From NCBI GenBank assembly GCA_022340285.1, contig JAJDOG010000022.1, forward strand, positions 62,001 through 126,000: a stretch of 64,000 bases of DNA, written 5' to 3'. Position 1 is the first letter of the stretch; each line of letters starts with the position of its first letter. The position numbers and the translations under genes are program-made. The notes beneath the pieces were generated by a model. That model ran no database searches. It was not told the origin of the DNA and saw only the letters and a program-made list of their open reading frames with translations. Below are positions 54,725 to 64,000 of this stretch, in pieces. This DNA is from Betaproteobacteria bacterium (GTDB taxonomy: Bacteria > Pseudomonadota > Gammaproteobacteria > Burkholderiales > SG8-39).

Positions 54725-55576
54725 CTACAGCTTGACCGCGAGCACCGGGACCTTGCTCTCTGCAATGACGCTCGCTGCGACGCTGCCGACCATGACGCGC
54801 TCCCATCCGGTGCGGCCGTGCGTGCCCATGACGATGAGGTCCGCCCCGCGCGCCGCAGCGGTCTCGAGGATGAGCTTTTCCGGATTGCCGCGCAGCACGA
54901 CCTTGTCCACCTCGATGCCCCGTTCCGCGAGGTGATCGTGAACTCGCGTGGCGGCGTCGTCCGCCTGCGCGGCCCGCTCCTCACTGAAGGATTCGCGGAC
55001 CGTCGAGATCACCGTCACCGCAACCTTGCATAGGCTGGCGATCCTGGCCGCCGCAACCGCCGCTGCATCGGAAAACCGGGAGCCGTCGGTCGCGAGCAGT
55101 ATCCGGGTCTGCCACATGCCCGCACCTTCGGGGACGACGAGAACGCTGCATTTTGCGCGGCCCACGACTTTCGAAGTCGCATCGCCGATCATGCGCTGCA
55201 TCAATCCGCGTTTGCCGCGCCGGCCCATCACGATCACGTCCGAGCCGTTCTTCTCGGCGGCGGTAACGATCTCGACATACGGGTCGAGTCCGCGACGCAG
55301 GATCGTCTCGCTGGCAATGCCGCGCTTGACCGCTTCCTCGTGCAGGCGGTCGAGCAACGCGCGCGATTCCTGCTCGGCGGCCTGCATGAGCTCCGGCGCG
55401 ACTTCCTCCGCCGCGGGGTTCGTGATGGCCACGCTCACGAGCTGGAGCGTGCCGCCGCACTTCTCCGTCATCGCCAGGGCGACCTGCTCGGCGTCCGCGC
55501 AGTACTCCGAGCCGTCGCTGGCGAGCAGGATCCGCTCGAACCGCCCGATGGGTGATAGTTGGTCGTCGGTAGACAC
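54725..55576 (-). CDS. tandem universal stress protein (UspA x2)
   Basis: 283 residues, two Usp folds. ATP-binding G-x2-G-x9-G-type loops: GRRGKRGLMQRMIGDATSKV in the first, GTHGRTGWERVMVGS in the second. Members bind nucleotides and act in stress adaptation. Upstream of and facing the SLC13 operon; gap 63 bases. Confidence 0.9.
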   Translation of the reverse strand: MSTDDQLSPIGRFERILLASDGSEYCADAEQVALAMTEKCGGTLQLVSVAITNPAAEEVAPELMQAAEQESRALLDRLHEEAVKRGIASETILRRGLDPYVEIVTAAEKNGSDVIVMGRRGKRGLMQRMIGDATSKVVGRAKCSVLVVPEGAGMWQTRILLATDGSRFSDAAAVAAARIASLCKVAVTVISTVRESFSEERAAQADDAATRVHDHLAERGIEVDKVVLRGNPEKLILETAAARGADLIVMGTHGRTGWERVMVGSVAASVIAESKVPVLAVKL

Positions 55577-55611
55577 GCTGTGCGACTCGCGTTGACTTGC
55601 GTTAACCCGTG

Positions 55612-56049
55612 TCAGTATCCGCCCGTCATGAACCCGGAGGCGGCGGCGAGGAGAATCACGATCTGCCCCGCGACCATCGCGATGTATGCGCGATCGCGCG
55701 TGCCCATGTAGGCACGCAGGAGTCGCATATGACAGACGATGCTCACTGCCGAGAGCATAGCGACTCCGGCAACATTCAGGTAATCAGCCTGGCCCAGAAG
55801 CCGCAGCCAGCCCCATCCCGCGGGCGCACCGACTGCGGCCAGATACTCGTTGACGGGCAGGGACCAGTAGCGGGGCAGCGTCTCGAGCGGTACATGCGCC
55901 GGGATGACTCCGGCGACATAGAGCGCGAATGCTACGACGAGAAAGAGAAAACCGATGCGGGTCCCGATATCCAGCCAGCGCGCGTAAATGAGCTGTTGCG
56001 GCGACGCGTAGGGATTCGCCGGCGGATCGCGATCTTCGGATGACTGCAT
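55612..56049 (-). CDS. membrane protein, unknown (four helices)
   Basis: 145 residues, soluble N-terminus then about four hydrophobic segments. In the same direction as and 2 bases after the TauE permease, so the two proteins probably cooperate, perhaps as a permease and its accessory. No family recognised with confidence (DUF1634-type membrane partners of TauE are one possibility). Confidence 0.55.
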   Translation of the reverse strand: MQSSEDRDPPANPYASPQQLIYARWLDIGTRIGFLFLVVAFALYVAGVIPAHVPLETLPRYWSLPVNEYLAAVGAPAGWGWLRLLGQADYLNVAGVAMLSAVSIVCHMRLLRAYMGTRDRAYIAMVAGQIVILLAAASGFMTGGY

Positions 56050-56051
56050 GG

Positions 56052-57020
56052 TCAATTCCAGACTCCGAGGCCAAGGAGGAGCGCCCGCAGGCCCGCGACG
56101 AGCAGCAGGGCGATGATGATAAGGCGCACCGCCGAGGCGGGCACGCGGGTGAGCACGCGAACGCCTACCCTGGCGCCGAGCATGATGCCGATGATCGACG
56201 GGACCGTGATGATCGGAAGCACGGCGCCCTGATTCAGATACACCCACGCGGCCGAGCTGCTCACGATGGAAAGCATGAAGCTGCTGGTCGCCACCGCGAC
56301 CTTCAGTGGCGCACCCATGAGGAGATTCAGGGCCGGAACCGATGCCCACCCGGCGCCGAGTCCGAAGAGACCGCCCAAGATTCCGATCCCGGTAAACAGG
56401 ACGAGTCCGAGCGGCGTGCGATGCACCTGCCATGCAATCTCCCGGCGCGTCCCCGCGTCGAAGTAGATCCCGTGGATGCGGAGCGCCGCGGCGAGCGGGT
56501 CGGTCTGCGGAACATGGGGAAACTCGGATTTCTTCGCCATCCACATCAATGCGACGATGGCGAGTATCGTCAGCCCGAGCCCGGTCTGTACGAGGCGCAC
56601 CGGGAGCGCCAGGCCGGCAACCGCGCCGACGATCGATGCGGCCGAACCGATCAGCGCGAGCGGCATGGTGAGTCGCAGGTTCGCCATGCCGGTGCGGAGC
56701 AGGCTCGGTCCCGCGGAGAGCGCGCCCGCCAGGGCGATCATCAAGCCCGCACCCCGCACGAAGTCCAGATGGAACGGGAAGAAGCCGCCGACGATCGGGA
56801 CGAACAGGACGCCACCGCCGAGCCCGGCGATCACCGCGACGATGCCGAGAAGGAACGTCACGACGAAAAGCAGCAGCGGCCAGACCCACCAAGGGAGCGT
56901 GCTGAACGAGGCGCCGGCGTCGGCCGCCAGTGCGGGCCCCACCAGGCATGCCACCGCGGCGGCACACGCAATCGTAAGAAATCTCTCCCTGAGCACGCTT
57001 TTCTCTGGTGATACCGCCAC
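56052..57020 (-). CDS. TauE/SafE-family sulfite exporter-type permease
   Basis: 322 residues with eight or nine membrane helices. Paired GLGGG (VIAGLGGGVLFVPIV) and GLGAGW (FGLGAGWASVPALN) signatures. The N-terminus (ACLVGPALAADAG) may be a signal segment. A second, longer TauE-type permease distinct from 33920-34672. Confidence 0.85.
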   Translation of the reverse strand: MAVSPEKSVLRERFLTIACAAAVACLVGPALAADAGASFSTLPWWVWPLLLFVVTFLLGIVAVIAGLGGGVLFVPIVGGFFPFHLDFVRGAGLMIALAGALSAGPSLLRTGMANLRLTMPLALIGSAASIVGAVAGLALPVRLVQTGLGLTILAIVALMWMAKKSEFPHVPQTDPLAAALRIHGIYFDAGTRREIAWQVHRTPLGLVLFTGIGILGGLFGLGAGWASVPALNLLMGAPLKVAVATSSFMLSIVSSSAAWVYLNQGAVLPIITVPSIIGIMLGARVGVRVLTRVPASAVRLIIIALLLVAGLRALLLGLGVWN

Positions 57021-57216
57021 GGAACCGCGCGACGCAAACGGCGGAGCGTTGCGATACAGTCCTCGTTACGCCGCGCCGCTCGACGAATGCCTGATCGTAA
57101 CAAACGTGGCCGTGGGTCCCTCGAAACTTTGTAAATGCGCGATTCGACGCTACTTATTCCGCTTGCCGCCGAACAGCTAGAATGCGGCTGGTGAAGGGCG
57201 CACAGCGGGAGAGACC

Positions 57217-58701
57217 ATGAACGTGCGAATCGCCGGCATCGACGCGGACCGCCAGGCCAAGGTGGCCGCGCGCCTCGGACAGTTGCTGCCCGAGGCATCC
57301 GTGCTGCATCACCAAGAGGACACGCGGCCCTACGAGTGCGACGGGCTGTCGGCGTACCGTGAGCTGCCGATGGTCGTCGCCCTGCCCGCAAGCGAGGGCG
57401 AAGTCCAGGCGGTGCTGAAGGTCTGCAATGATCTGAACGTCAAGGTGATCGCCCGCGGTGCCGGGACGGGCCTGTCCGGCGGCGCGCTGCCCTCGCGCGA
57501 GGGCGTGCTGCTCTCCACTGCGAAGATGGGCAAGATCATCCACGTCGATCCGGTTGCCCGCGTCGCGCGCGTGCAGCCGGGTGTCCGCAACCTGTCCATC
57601 ACGGAGGCCGCGGCACCCTACGGGCTCTATTTCGCGCCCGACCCTTCGTCGCAGATCGCCTGCACGATAGGCGGAAACGTCGCCGAGAATGCGGGTGGAG
57701 TCCATTGCCTCAAGTACGGCCTGACCGTGCACAACGTGATGCGCGTGCGCGGCGTGACCATCGCGGGCGAGGTGATCGAGCTCGGATCCGAGGCGCTCGA
57801 CGCGGCGGGATACGACCTGCTGGCGCTGGCGGTCGGCAGCGAGGGCATGCTGATGGTGATCACCGAGGTGACGGTGCGCCTGGTGCCGAAGCCCGAGCTC
57901 GCGCGCTGCATACTGGCCGCCTACGACGACGTCGAGAAGGCGGGCAACGCGGTCGCCGACGTGATCGCGGCCGGCATCATTCCCGCCGGACTGGAGATGA
58001 TGGACCAGCCCGCGACGCGTGCGGTCGAGGAATTCGTACATGCGAACTACCCGCTGGACGCAAAGGCGATCCTGCTCTGCGAATCGGACGGAACACCCGA
58101 GGAGGTCGCCGAGGAGATCGAGCGCATGACCGAAGTGCTCCGGAAATCCGGTGCCACGGAGATCCGCGTATCGCGCGACGAGGCTGAGCGCCTCAAGTTC
58201 TGGGCCGGGCGCAAGGCTGCATTTCCGGCGGTCGGACGGATCTCACCCGACTATTACTGCATGGACGGCACCATACCGCGCAAGCGCCTCGGCGAGATGC
58301 TGCATGCCATCGCGAGGCTCGAGAAGAAATATCGGTTGCGGTGCCCGAACGTCTTTCACGCGGGAGACGGCAATCTGCACCCCCTGATCCTGTTCGACGC
58401 AAACGATCCGGACGAGCTCCATCGCACCGAGCAATTCGCCGCCGAGGTGCTCGAGCTATCGGTTGCGTATGGCGGGACCGTGACGGGCGAGCACGGCGTC
58501 GGAATCGAGAAGATCAACCAGATGTGTGTGCAGTTCTCGCCCGAAGAGCTCGAGATGTTTCGCGGCGTGAAGCGCGCATTCGACCCGCCCGGCCTGCTCA
58601 ACCCCGACAAGAATATCCCGACGCTGCGACGCTGCGCCGAGTACGGAAAGATGCACGTGCATCGCGGACAGCTGCCGCATCCCGAACTGCCCCGGTTCTG
58701 A
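57217..58701 (+). CDS. glcD: glycolate oxidase FAD-linked subunit
   Basis: Flavin subunit of glycolate dehydrogenase (glycolate to glyoxylate). 494 residues with an FAD_binding_4 domain (RGAGTGLSGGALP, GVRNLSITE... CTIGGNVAENAGGVHCLKYG) and a FAD-oxidase C-terminal domain ending YGGTVTGEHGVG. First gene of glcDEF; TAGAAT at 57178 may be its -10. Confidence 0.95.
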   Translation: MNVRIAGIDADRQAKVAARLGQLLPEASVLHHQEDTRPYECDGLSAYRELPMVVALPASEGEVQAVLKVCNDLNVKVIARGAGTGLSGGALPSREGVLLSTAKMGKIIHVDPVARVARVQPGVRNLSITEAAAPYGLYFAPDPSSQIACTIGGNVAENAGGVHCLKYGLTVHNVMRVRGVTIAGEVIELGSEALDAAGYDLLALAVGSEGMLMVITEVTVRLVPKPELARCILAAYDDVEKAGNAVADVIAAGIIPAGLEMMDQPATRAVEEFVHANYPLDAKAILLCESDGTPEEVAEEIERMTEVLRKSGATEIRVSRDEAERLKFWAGRKAAFPAVGRISPDYYCMDGTIPRKRLGEMLHAIARLEKKYRLRCPNVFHAGDGNLHPLILFDANDPDELHRTEQFAAEVLELSVAYGGTVTGEHGVGIEKINQMCVQFSPEELEMFRGVKRAFDPPGLLNPDKNIPTLRRCAEYGKMHVHRGQLPHPELPRF

Positions 58702-58721
58702 GGCATCGCGAGCGTCGACCG

Positions 58722-59789
58722 ATGACGGACGCAGTGAACTCCCTTGTCGAGACGATCCGCGCCGCTGCGGAGGCGGGGCGCGGGCTGCGCCTGCGCGGCG
58801 GCGGGACGAAGGATTTCTACGGCCAGGCGCTGCATGGAGCTGTGCTGGATACGCGCGGGCACGCCGGCATCGTCGCGTACGAGCCGACGGAACTCGTGGT
58901 CACGGTACGGGGCGGCACGCGTCTTACCGAACTCGAGGCGACCCTGGCGGAAAAGGGGCAGATGCTCCCCTTCGAACCGCCGCACTTCGGTGCCGATGCG
59001 ACGATCGGAGGTGCAGTGGCCGCCGGGCTTTCCGGACCGCGGCGGCAATCGGCCGGCGCACTGCGTGACTTTGTGCTGGGGGTGCGCATTCTCGACGGTC
59101 GCGGGCAGGACCTCACCTTCGGCGGCCAGGTGATGAAGAACGTAGCGGGCTACGATGTCTCGCGGCTCATCGCGGGGTCGATGGGCACGCTCGGCCTGAT
59201 TCTCGAGGTCTCGCTCAAGGTGCTGCCGATTCCGGTCACCGAGGCCACGCTGCAACTCGAGTTACCCCAGGACAAAGCGATCGAGATCATGAACCGGTGG
59301 GGCGGCAAGCCGCTGCCGGTCAGCGCCACGGCGTGGACTGACGGTGATCTCTGGGTGCGCCTGTCCGGCGCCGAGGCAGCGGTGCGCGCCGCGCGCGAGA
59401 AGATTGGCGGCGAAGTCGTCGATGACGCCGGGGCGGCCGCTTTCTGGACAGCTCTCCGCGAGCATACCGAGCCTTTCTTTCGCGATGCGGTCCCGCTATG
59501 GCGCGTCTCGGTGCCATCCACCACGGCGGCGCTCGAGGTCCCGGGCGAGCAGCTCATCGAGTGGGGTGGCAGCCTGCGCTGGCTCACGACCGGAGCCGAT
59601 GCGCGCGTGATTCGCGAGCTCGCCGCTAGAGCGGGTGGACACGCCACGCTCTTTCGCGGGGGAGACAAGGCGGAGACAGGCGTGTTTCACCCGCTGGCGC
59701 CGGCCGTCGCGCGAATCCACGCAAACCTCAAGCGTGAATTCGACCCCCACGGGGTCCTCAATCGCGGCCGGATGTATCCGGAATTCTAG
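58722..59789 (+). CDS. glcE: glycolate oxidase subunit GlcE
   Basis: 355 residues. A second, partial FAD-binding domain (LRLRGGGTKDFYG, VVTVRGGTRLTELEATL, GGQVMKNVAGYDVSRL) without the FAD-oxidase C-domain. Structural/FAD partner of GlcD. Start ATG 58722, 20 bases after glcD. Confidence 0.94.
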   Translation: MTDAVNSLVETIRAAAEAGRGLRLRGGGTKDFYGQALHGAVLDTRGHAGIVAYEPTELVVTVRGGTRLTELEATLAEKGQMLPFEPPHFGADATIGGAVAAGLSGPRRQSAGALRDFVLGVRILDGRGQDLTFGGQVMKNVAGYDVSRLIAGSMGTLGLILEVSLKVLPIPVTEATLQLELPQDKAIEIMNRWGGKPLPVSATAWTDGDLWVRLSGAEAAVRAAREKIGGEVVDDAGAAAFWTALREHTEPFFRDAVPLWRVSVPSTTAALEVPGEQLIEWGGSLRWLTTGADARVIRELAARAGGHATLFRGGDKAETGVFHPLAPAVARIHANLKREFDPHGVLNRGRMYPEF

Positions 59790-59794
59790 TCGGG

Positions 59795-61018
59795 ATGGAG
59801 ACGCATCTCGCCGAGTTCATCAAGGACACGCCTGCCGGCAGGGAGGCCGAATCCATCCTGCGCAAGTGCGTGCACTGCGGGTTCTGTACGGCGACTTGCC
59901 CGACGTACCAGCTGCTTGGCGACGAGCTCGACGGACCGCGCGGGCGCATCTACCTGATGAAGCAGGCGCTCGAGGGGCAGCCGGTCAGCGCGAAGACCCT
60001 TCTGCACCTCGATCGCTGCCTGACGTGCCGGAGCTGCGAAACGACCTGCCCGTCGGGCGTCCAGTACGGACGGCTGCTCGACATCGGTCGTGGCGTGGTC
60101 AACGAGCGGGTCGGACGGTCGATGCTCGATCGGGCGCGACGCAGGGCGTTGGCTTTCGTGCTCCCGCGTCGCGGGCTCTTTGCTTCCCTGCTTGCACTCG
60201 GCCAGAGCGTTCGTCCGCTCATGCCGGGCGCGCTGAAGGAGAAGGTGCCGGAAGCGGCGGCGCCCGCGGGCGCGTGGCCCGCGACGGAGCACGCGCGCAG
60301 AATGATTGCGCTGGCCGGATGCGTGCAACCCGTGCTCGCGCCCGATATCAACGCCGCGGCCGCACGCGTGCTCGACCGCCTTGGCATTTCTCTCATCGAA
60401 GCCGCTGGCGCGGGATGTTGCGGGGCGGTTCGGTTCCATCTCGACTACCAGGCAGACGGCCTCGATGACATGCGCGCGATGATCGATGCATGGTGGCCGC
60501 ACGTCGAGGCCGGCGTTGAGGCGATCGTCATGACGGCAAGCGGTTGCGGCGCGACGGTGAAGGAGTACGGGCATCTTCTCGCGGGCGATCCGAAATACGC
60601 GGACAAGGCCCGCCGCATCAGCTCGCTCACGCGCGACTTGAGCGAGGTGCTGGACGCAGAGCTCGAGCGGCTCCCGAACCCCTCCGGGGAAGGCGCGCGC
60701 GTTGCGTTTCATTCGCCTTGCACGCTTCAACACGGACAGCAGATTCGGGGAGTTACCGAGCGCGTTCTGACCCGCGCCGGATTCCGGCTGGTCCCGGTGC
60801 CCGACGCGCACCTGTGCTGCGGCTCCGCCGGAACCTATTCCATCCTGCAGGAGGCGCTTTCGAAGGAGTTGAAGCGGAACAAGCTCGCCGCCCTCCAGGC
60901 GGGTATGCCCGACCTGATCGCCACCGCGAACATCGGTTGCCTCGCGCATCTTGCGGTCGGTGCCCAAGTTCCGGTCCAGCATTGGATCGTCGCCCTCGAC
61001 AAGCGTTTCGCGGCTTGA
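59795..61018 (+). CDS. glcF: glycolate oxidase iron-sulfur subunit GlcF
   Basis: 407 residues with two CxxCxxCxxxCP [4Fe-4S] motifs (CVHCGFCTATCP and CLTCRSCETTCP) and two CCG domains (GAGCCGAV, LCCGSAGTYS). Passes electrons from GlcDE to quinone at the membrane. Five bases after glcE. Confidence 0.95.
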   Translation: METHLAEFIKDTPAGREAESILRKCVHCGFCTATCPTYQLLGDELDGPRGRIYLMKQALEGQPVSAKTLLHLDRCLTCRSCETTCPSGVQYGRLLDIGRGVVNERVGRSMLDRARRRALAFVLPRRGLFASLLALGQSVRPLMPGALKEKVPEAAAPAGAWPATEHARRMIALAGCVQPVLAPDINAAAARVLDRLGISLIEAAGAGCCGAVRFHLDYQADGLDDMRAMIDAWWPHVEAGVEAIVMTASGCGATVKEYGHLLAGDPKYADKARRISSLTRDLSEVLDAELERLPNPSGEGARVAFHSPCTLQHGQQIRGVTERVLTRAGFRLVPVPDAHLCCGSAGTYSILQEALSKELKRNKLAALQAGMPDLIATANIGCLAHLAVGAQVPVQHWIVALDKRFAA

Positions 61019-61079
61019 GTCTGCGCGACAGGCTCTGCGGCAGCGTGTAGGCTTCGCGGTCTTCCAGCCCGTCATCGCC

Positions 61080-62039
61080 ATGCCTTCTCAGCTCGCCAGC
61101 GGTGTTGCGCTTGCGATGATCGCGGTCATCGTCTGGGGCGCGCAGTTCCCGATCGCCAAGAGCGCGTTTGCGTTCGTCGATCCGTACCACGTGTCGGCCA
61201 TCCGCTATGTGCTGGGCACGCTGCTGCTCGTGCCGGTAGTCGCCGCGCTCCAGGGCCCGAATTCGTTGCGCTACTACGGCCGCCTGTGGCCAGCATCGTT
61301 GCTCGGCTTGATCGGCATGACCGGATCGCCGCTTCTCGTGTTTGCGGGTCTTTCGCTGACGGGCCCGGAGCACACGGCGATCATCATCTCGTTGCAGCCT
61401 TCCATGACGGCGATCGCCGATTGGCTCGTGCGCGGGCGCCGGCCCACCCGCTTCACGCTCGCGTGCATCGTGACCGCCTTCGTCGGTGTCGTGCTCGTCG
61501 TGACGCGCGGCGGCGCCGCGACGTCGCCCGGGCGCGAAGAATGGCTCGGCGACATACTCGTCCTCGCGGGCGCGCTGTGCTGGGTCGCCTATACGATGGG
61601 GACCGAGTTGTTCCGGGGCTGGTCGACGCTCAAGCTGACCGTGCTCACCCTCATCCCGGGCTCGATAGGACTGGTCCTCGCGACCGCCGCGCTGGTGCCG
61701 CTCGGTGTGGCGACGGTTCCGACCGGGAGCGCCATGCAGATGGTCAGCGGGCAGCTGGCGTTTCTCGCCGTGGTCGGCGTGGCCGCCTCCTTCATCTGCT
61801 GGAACGCCGGGAGCCGCAGGATCGGCGCGCTGAACGCGATGCTGTTGCTCAATCTGATTCCCGTCGTCACGTTCACGATCGGATTTCTGCAGGGGAGGCG
61901 TTTCGTCTTGTCGGAGCTGGTGGGCGCCGCGATGGTCATCGGCGCGCTGGGCGCGAACAATCTCTACCTGCGGCGCACGGCGCGCGCGGCCGCCGCGCGT
62001 GCGGCCGCCATTGGCGATAATCGGCCTCGGCCGGCCTGA
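61080..62039 (+). CDS. EamA/DMT-family permease
   Basis: 319 residues, ten helices in two EamA repeats (IVWGAQFPIAKSAFAF; LAGALCWVAYTMGTEL). Exports or imports small metabolites; substrate unknown. Follows glcF by 61 bases, so glycolate transport is only a context-based guess. Confidence 0.87.
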   Translation: MPSQLASGVALAMIAVIVWGAQFPIAKSAFAFVDPYHVSAIRYVLGTLLLVPVVAALQGPNSLRYYGRLWPASLLGLIGMTGSPLLVFAGLSLTGPEHTAIIISLQPSMTAIADWLVRGRRPTRFTLACIVTAFVGVVLVVTRGGAATSPGREEWLGDILVLAGALCWVAYTMGTELFRGWSTLKLTVLTLIPGSIGLVLATAALVPLGVATVPTGSAMQMVSGQLAFLAVVGVAASFICWNAGSRRIGALNAMLLLNLIPVVTFTIGFLQGRRFVLSELVGAAMVIGALGANNLYLRRTARAAAARAAAIGDNRPRPA

Positions 62040-62071
62040 TCCGCACACGCGGAGCGGCAGCTCGAGATCCT

Positions 62072-63865
62072 ATGGCGCGAAGACGAGACGATATTCCCGA
62101 TCGGCCTGCAAGCAGGGATCTGAGGTTGCTCGCGCGGATCGGTGGCTTCCTGAAGCCGTATCGGGGCCGCATCGCCATCGCGGTGGTGGCGCTGCTGGTA
62201 GCCGCCGGCTGCGTGCTCGTGCTGGGTCAGGGCTTGCGGCAAGTCATCGATGCCGGATTCGCGGCGCGCGATCCCGCGTCGCTCGACCGCGCATTGATCG
62301 GCCTGCTGGTCGTGGTGGGGGTGCTCTCGGTCGCGACTTTCGCACGCTTCTACTCGGTATCGTGGCTGGGAGAGCGGATCACCGCCGACCTGCGCCGCGC
62401 CGTGTTCGGCCGCATCCTCGATCTGCCGCCCGGATTCTTCGAGGCGACTCGCACGGGGGAGGTGATCTCGCGGCTCACCAACGATACCGCGCTGCTCGAA
62501 GTCGTGATCGGCTCGTCCGCGTCGTTCGCGGTCCGCAACTTTCTCATCACGACGGGGAGCCTCGTAATGCTGATCGTCACCAGCCCGAAGCTCACGGCGC
62601 TGGTGGTGCTCGGCGTGCCACTGGTCGTGGTGCCGATCCTGCTTTTCGGCCGGCGCGTGCGGCGGTTGTCCCGCGCCACGCAGGACCGCGTCGCGGACGT
62701 CTCGGCGTATGTCGACGAGGCGCTGCACGAGATTCGGACCGTGCAGGCCTACGGGCACGAGCCGCACGATCGCCGACTGTTCGCCGAGCGCGTGGAAAGC
62801 ACGTTCGTCACGGCGTTACGCCGCATCCGTCAGCGCGCCGCGCTGATTTCAATGGTGATCCTGCTTTCGTTCGGGTCGGTCGGCGTGATCCTCTGGATCG
62901 GTGGTCATGATGTCCTAGCGGGGCGCTTGAGCGCAGGGCAGCTCTCGGCTTTCGTGTTCTACGCCGTGCTGGTCGCTGGCGGGGCAGCGGCCATTTCGGA
63001 GGTCATCGGCGATCTGCAGCGCGCCGCCGGGGCGACGGAACGGCTGCTGGAGCTCCTCGCCACCGAGCCGGAGATTCGCGCGCCGTCCAATCCGCTCGCG
63101 CTTCCGGACCCGCCGCGCGGCGGCTTCGATTTCGCGGACGTTACCTTCTTCTATCCGTCGCGTCCGGATGCTCCGGCGCTTGCCGATTTCACACTCACCG
63201 TGCGATCCGGCGAGCGCATCGCGCTGGTCGGACCATCGGGGGCAGGCAAGTCCACCGTCTTCCAGCTGCTGCTGCGCTACTACGAGCCCGGTCGAGGCGA
63301 GATTCGGGTCGACGGTTGCGAAGTTCGGCGCGCCGACCCGCGCATGGTCCGCAGCCGCTTCGCGCTCGTGCCGCAAGATCCCGTGATCTTCGCCGCATCG
63401 GTGCGGGAGAACGTTCGCTACGCACGACCCGATGCCAGCGATGTCGAGGTGGTGGAGGCGTGCCGCGCGGCGTATGCGATGGAGTTCATCGAGCGCCTGC
63501 CCGAGGGGCTCGATTCCTACCTCGGGGAGCGCGGCGTGCGGTTATCCGGCGGTCAGAGACAGCGGCTGTCCATAGCGCGCGCCCTGCTTGCCGACCGGGC
63601 GGTACTACTGCTCGACGAGGCGACGAGCTCGCTCGATGCGCAAAGCGAGCGGTACGTGCAGCTCGCGCTTGCTCATCTCATGGAAGGTCGAACCACTTTG
63701 ATCATCGCGCACCGATTTTCCACCGTGCAGGGCGTCGACCGCATCGTGGTCATGGACCAGGGGCGCATCGTCGCGTCCGGCACGCATGGCGAGCTCATGC
63801 GGGCCGGTGGCCTTTACGCGCGGCTCGCGGCGCTGCAGTTCATGGCCGAGGCGGAGACCGCATGA
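62072..63865 (+). CDS. ABC exporter, fused membrane and ATPase domains (MsbA/lipid-A-exporter-like)
   Basis: 597 residues. Type 1 exporter membrane domain (about 30-320), then an ATPase domain with Walker A GPSGAGKST (near 386), signature LSGGQRQR (near 491) and Walker B AVLLLDEATS. One fused half-transporter, active as a homodimer. Overlaps the next gene by 4 bases. Confidence 0.92.
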   Translation: MARRRDDIPDRPASRDLRLLARIGGFLKPYRGRIAIAVVALLVAAGCVLVLGQGLRQVIDAGFAARDPASLDRALIGLLVVVGVLSVATFARFYSVSWLGERITADLRRAVFGRILDLPPGFFEATRTGEVISRLTNDTALLEVVIGSSASFAVRNFLITTGSLVMLIVTSPKLTALVVLGVPLVVVPILLFGRRVRRLSRATQDRVADVSAYVDEALHEIRTVQAYGHEPHDRRLFAERVESTFVTALRRIRQRAALISMVILLSFGSVGVILWIGGHDVLAGRLSAGQLSAFVFYAVLVAGGAAAISEVIGDLQRAAGATERLLELLATEPEIRAPSNPLALPDPPRGGFDFADVTFFYPSRPDAPALADFTLTVRSGERIALVGPSGAGKSTVFQLLLRYYEPGRGEIRVDGCEVRRADPRMVRSRFALVPQDPVIFAASVRENVRYARPDASDVEVVEACRAAYAMEFIERLPEGLDSYLGERGVRLSGGQRQRLSIARALLADRAVLLLDEATSSLDAQSERYVQLALAHLMEGRTTLIIAHRFSTVQGVDRIVVMDQGRIVASGTHGELMRAGGLYARLAALQFMAEAETA

Positions 63866-64000
63866 CCATGCGAGCCGTTTTGATCCTGATCCTGTGGTTG
63901 ACCGGCGCCGGAGCACAGGCGCAGGACGACATTCTGAAGGTGGGGTCGAAGCGATTCACCGAGTCGTACATCCTCGGGGAGATCATCCGCCAGAGCGCAG
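63862..64000 (+). CDS. glycine betaine/osmoprotectant-binding protein, 3'-truncated by window edge
   Basis: Starts ATG 63862 (overlapping the ABC stop, ATGA) or ATG 63868. A signal peptide (AVLILILWLTGAGAQA) is followed by DDILKVGSKRFTESYILGEII, the start of the OpuAC/OsmF/ProX family of quaternary-amine binding proteins. The rest is beyond the window; the ABC exporter next to it is not its expected importer. Confidence 0.75.
   Translation, partial: MTMRAVLILILWLTGAGAQAQDDILKVGSKRFTESYILGEIIRQSA

Overview
High-GC bacterial chromosome, with no rRNA, tRNA, CRISPR array, transposase or phage gene seen. The core gene orders (trmD-rplS; ribBX-ribH-nusB-thiL-pgpA-pncC; recA-recX; alaS) and near-absence of AT-rich stretches other than promoters point to a Betaproteobacterium (Burkholderiales/Rhodocyclales-like). 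The species is not identifiable from sequence alone.

Layout. 0-4 kb: end of the rpsP-type ribosomal operon (trmD, rplS), then leftward argE and aceA (isocitrate lyase). 4.3-8.5 kb: riboflavin/thiamine/housekeeping operon. 8.5-12 kb: a predicted exported methyltransferase and the two-gene AmmeMemoRadiSam system (Memo-AMMECR1 fusion plus radical SAM enzyme), sitting between pncC and recA-recX. 14-25.8 kb: an accessory metabolic island with a divergent SDR and YciI protein (leftward), then a MetE-core-like methyltransferase, an M24 peptidase-fold protein with a replaced metal ligand, a three-gene 2-oxoacid dehydrogenase (E1 alpha, E1 beta, E2; no E3), a Gfo/Idh oxidoreductase, an EboE-like TIM barrel, a 3-hydroxyisobutyrate-dehydrogenase-type enzyme and a DoxX protein. 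25.8-39.7 kb: ferritin-like/VIT iron transporter, nucleoside transporter, Ser/Thr kinase, alaS, aroG, TauE-type permease, cNMP-binding protein, pyrE, CDF transporter, ECF sigma/anti-sigma pair and cobalamin adenosyltransferase.

40-46.8 kb: the most unusual block. It holds an ArsS-type radical SAM/Cys-rich protein, remnants of a metallophosphoesterase-like gene, a TVP38 membrane domain fused to a mercuric-reductase-like flavoenzyme, a DUF547 protein, a GT2-DUF2064 fusion (rSAM/selenodomain-associated transferases 2 and 1) and a SelD-N-terminus-like flavoenzyme, all on one strand with tiny gaps. This looks like a biosynthetic pathway with no settled product.

46.8-57 kb: patatin-type Vd autotransporter, GNAT and ACT proteins, a LysR regulator, a cupin next to a 64-bp direct repeat, an SGNH lipoprotein esterase, an SLC13 permease, a tandem universal stress protein and a second TauE permease. 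57-64 kb: glycolate oxidase glcDEF (making glyoxylate, the product shared with isocitrate lyase), a DMT permease, an MsbA-like ABC exporter and the start of an osmoprotectant-binding protein cut by the window edge.
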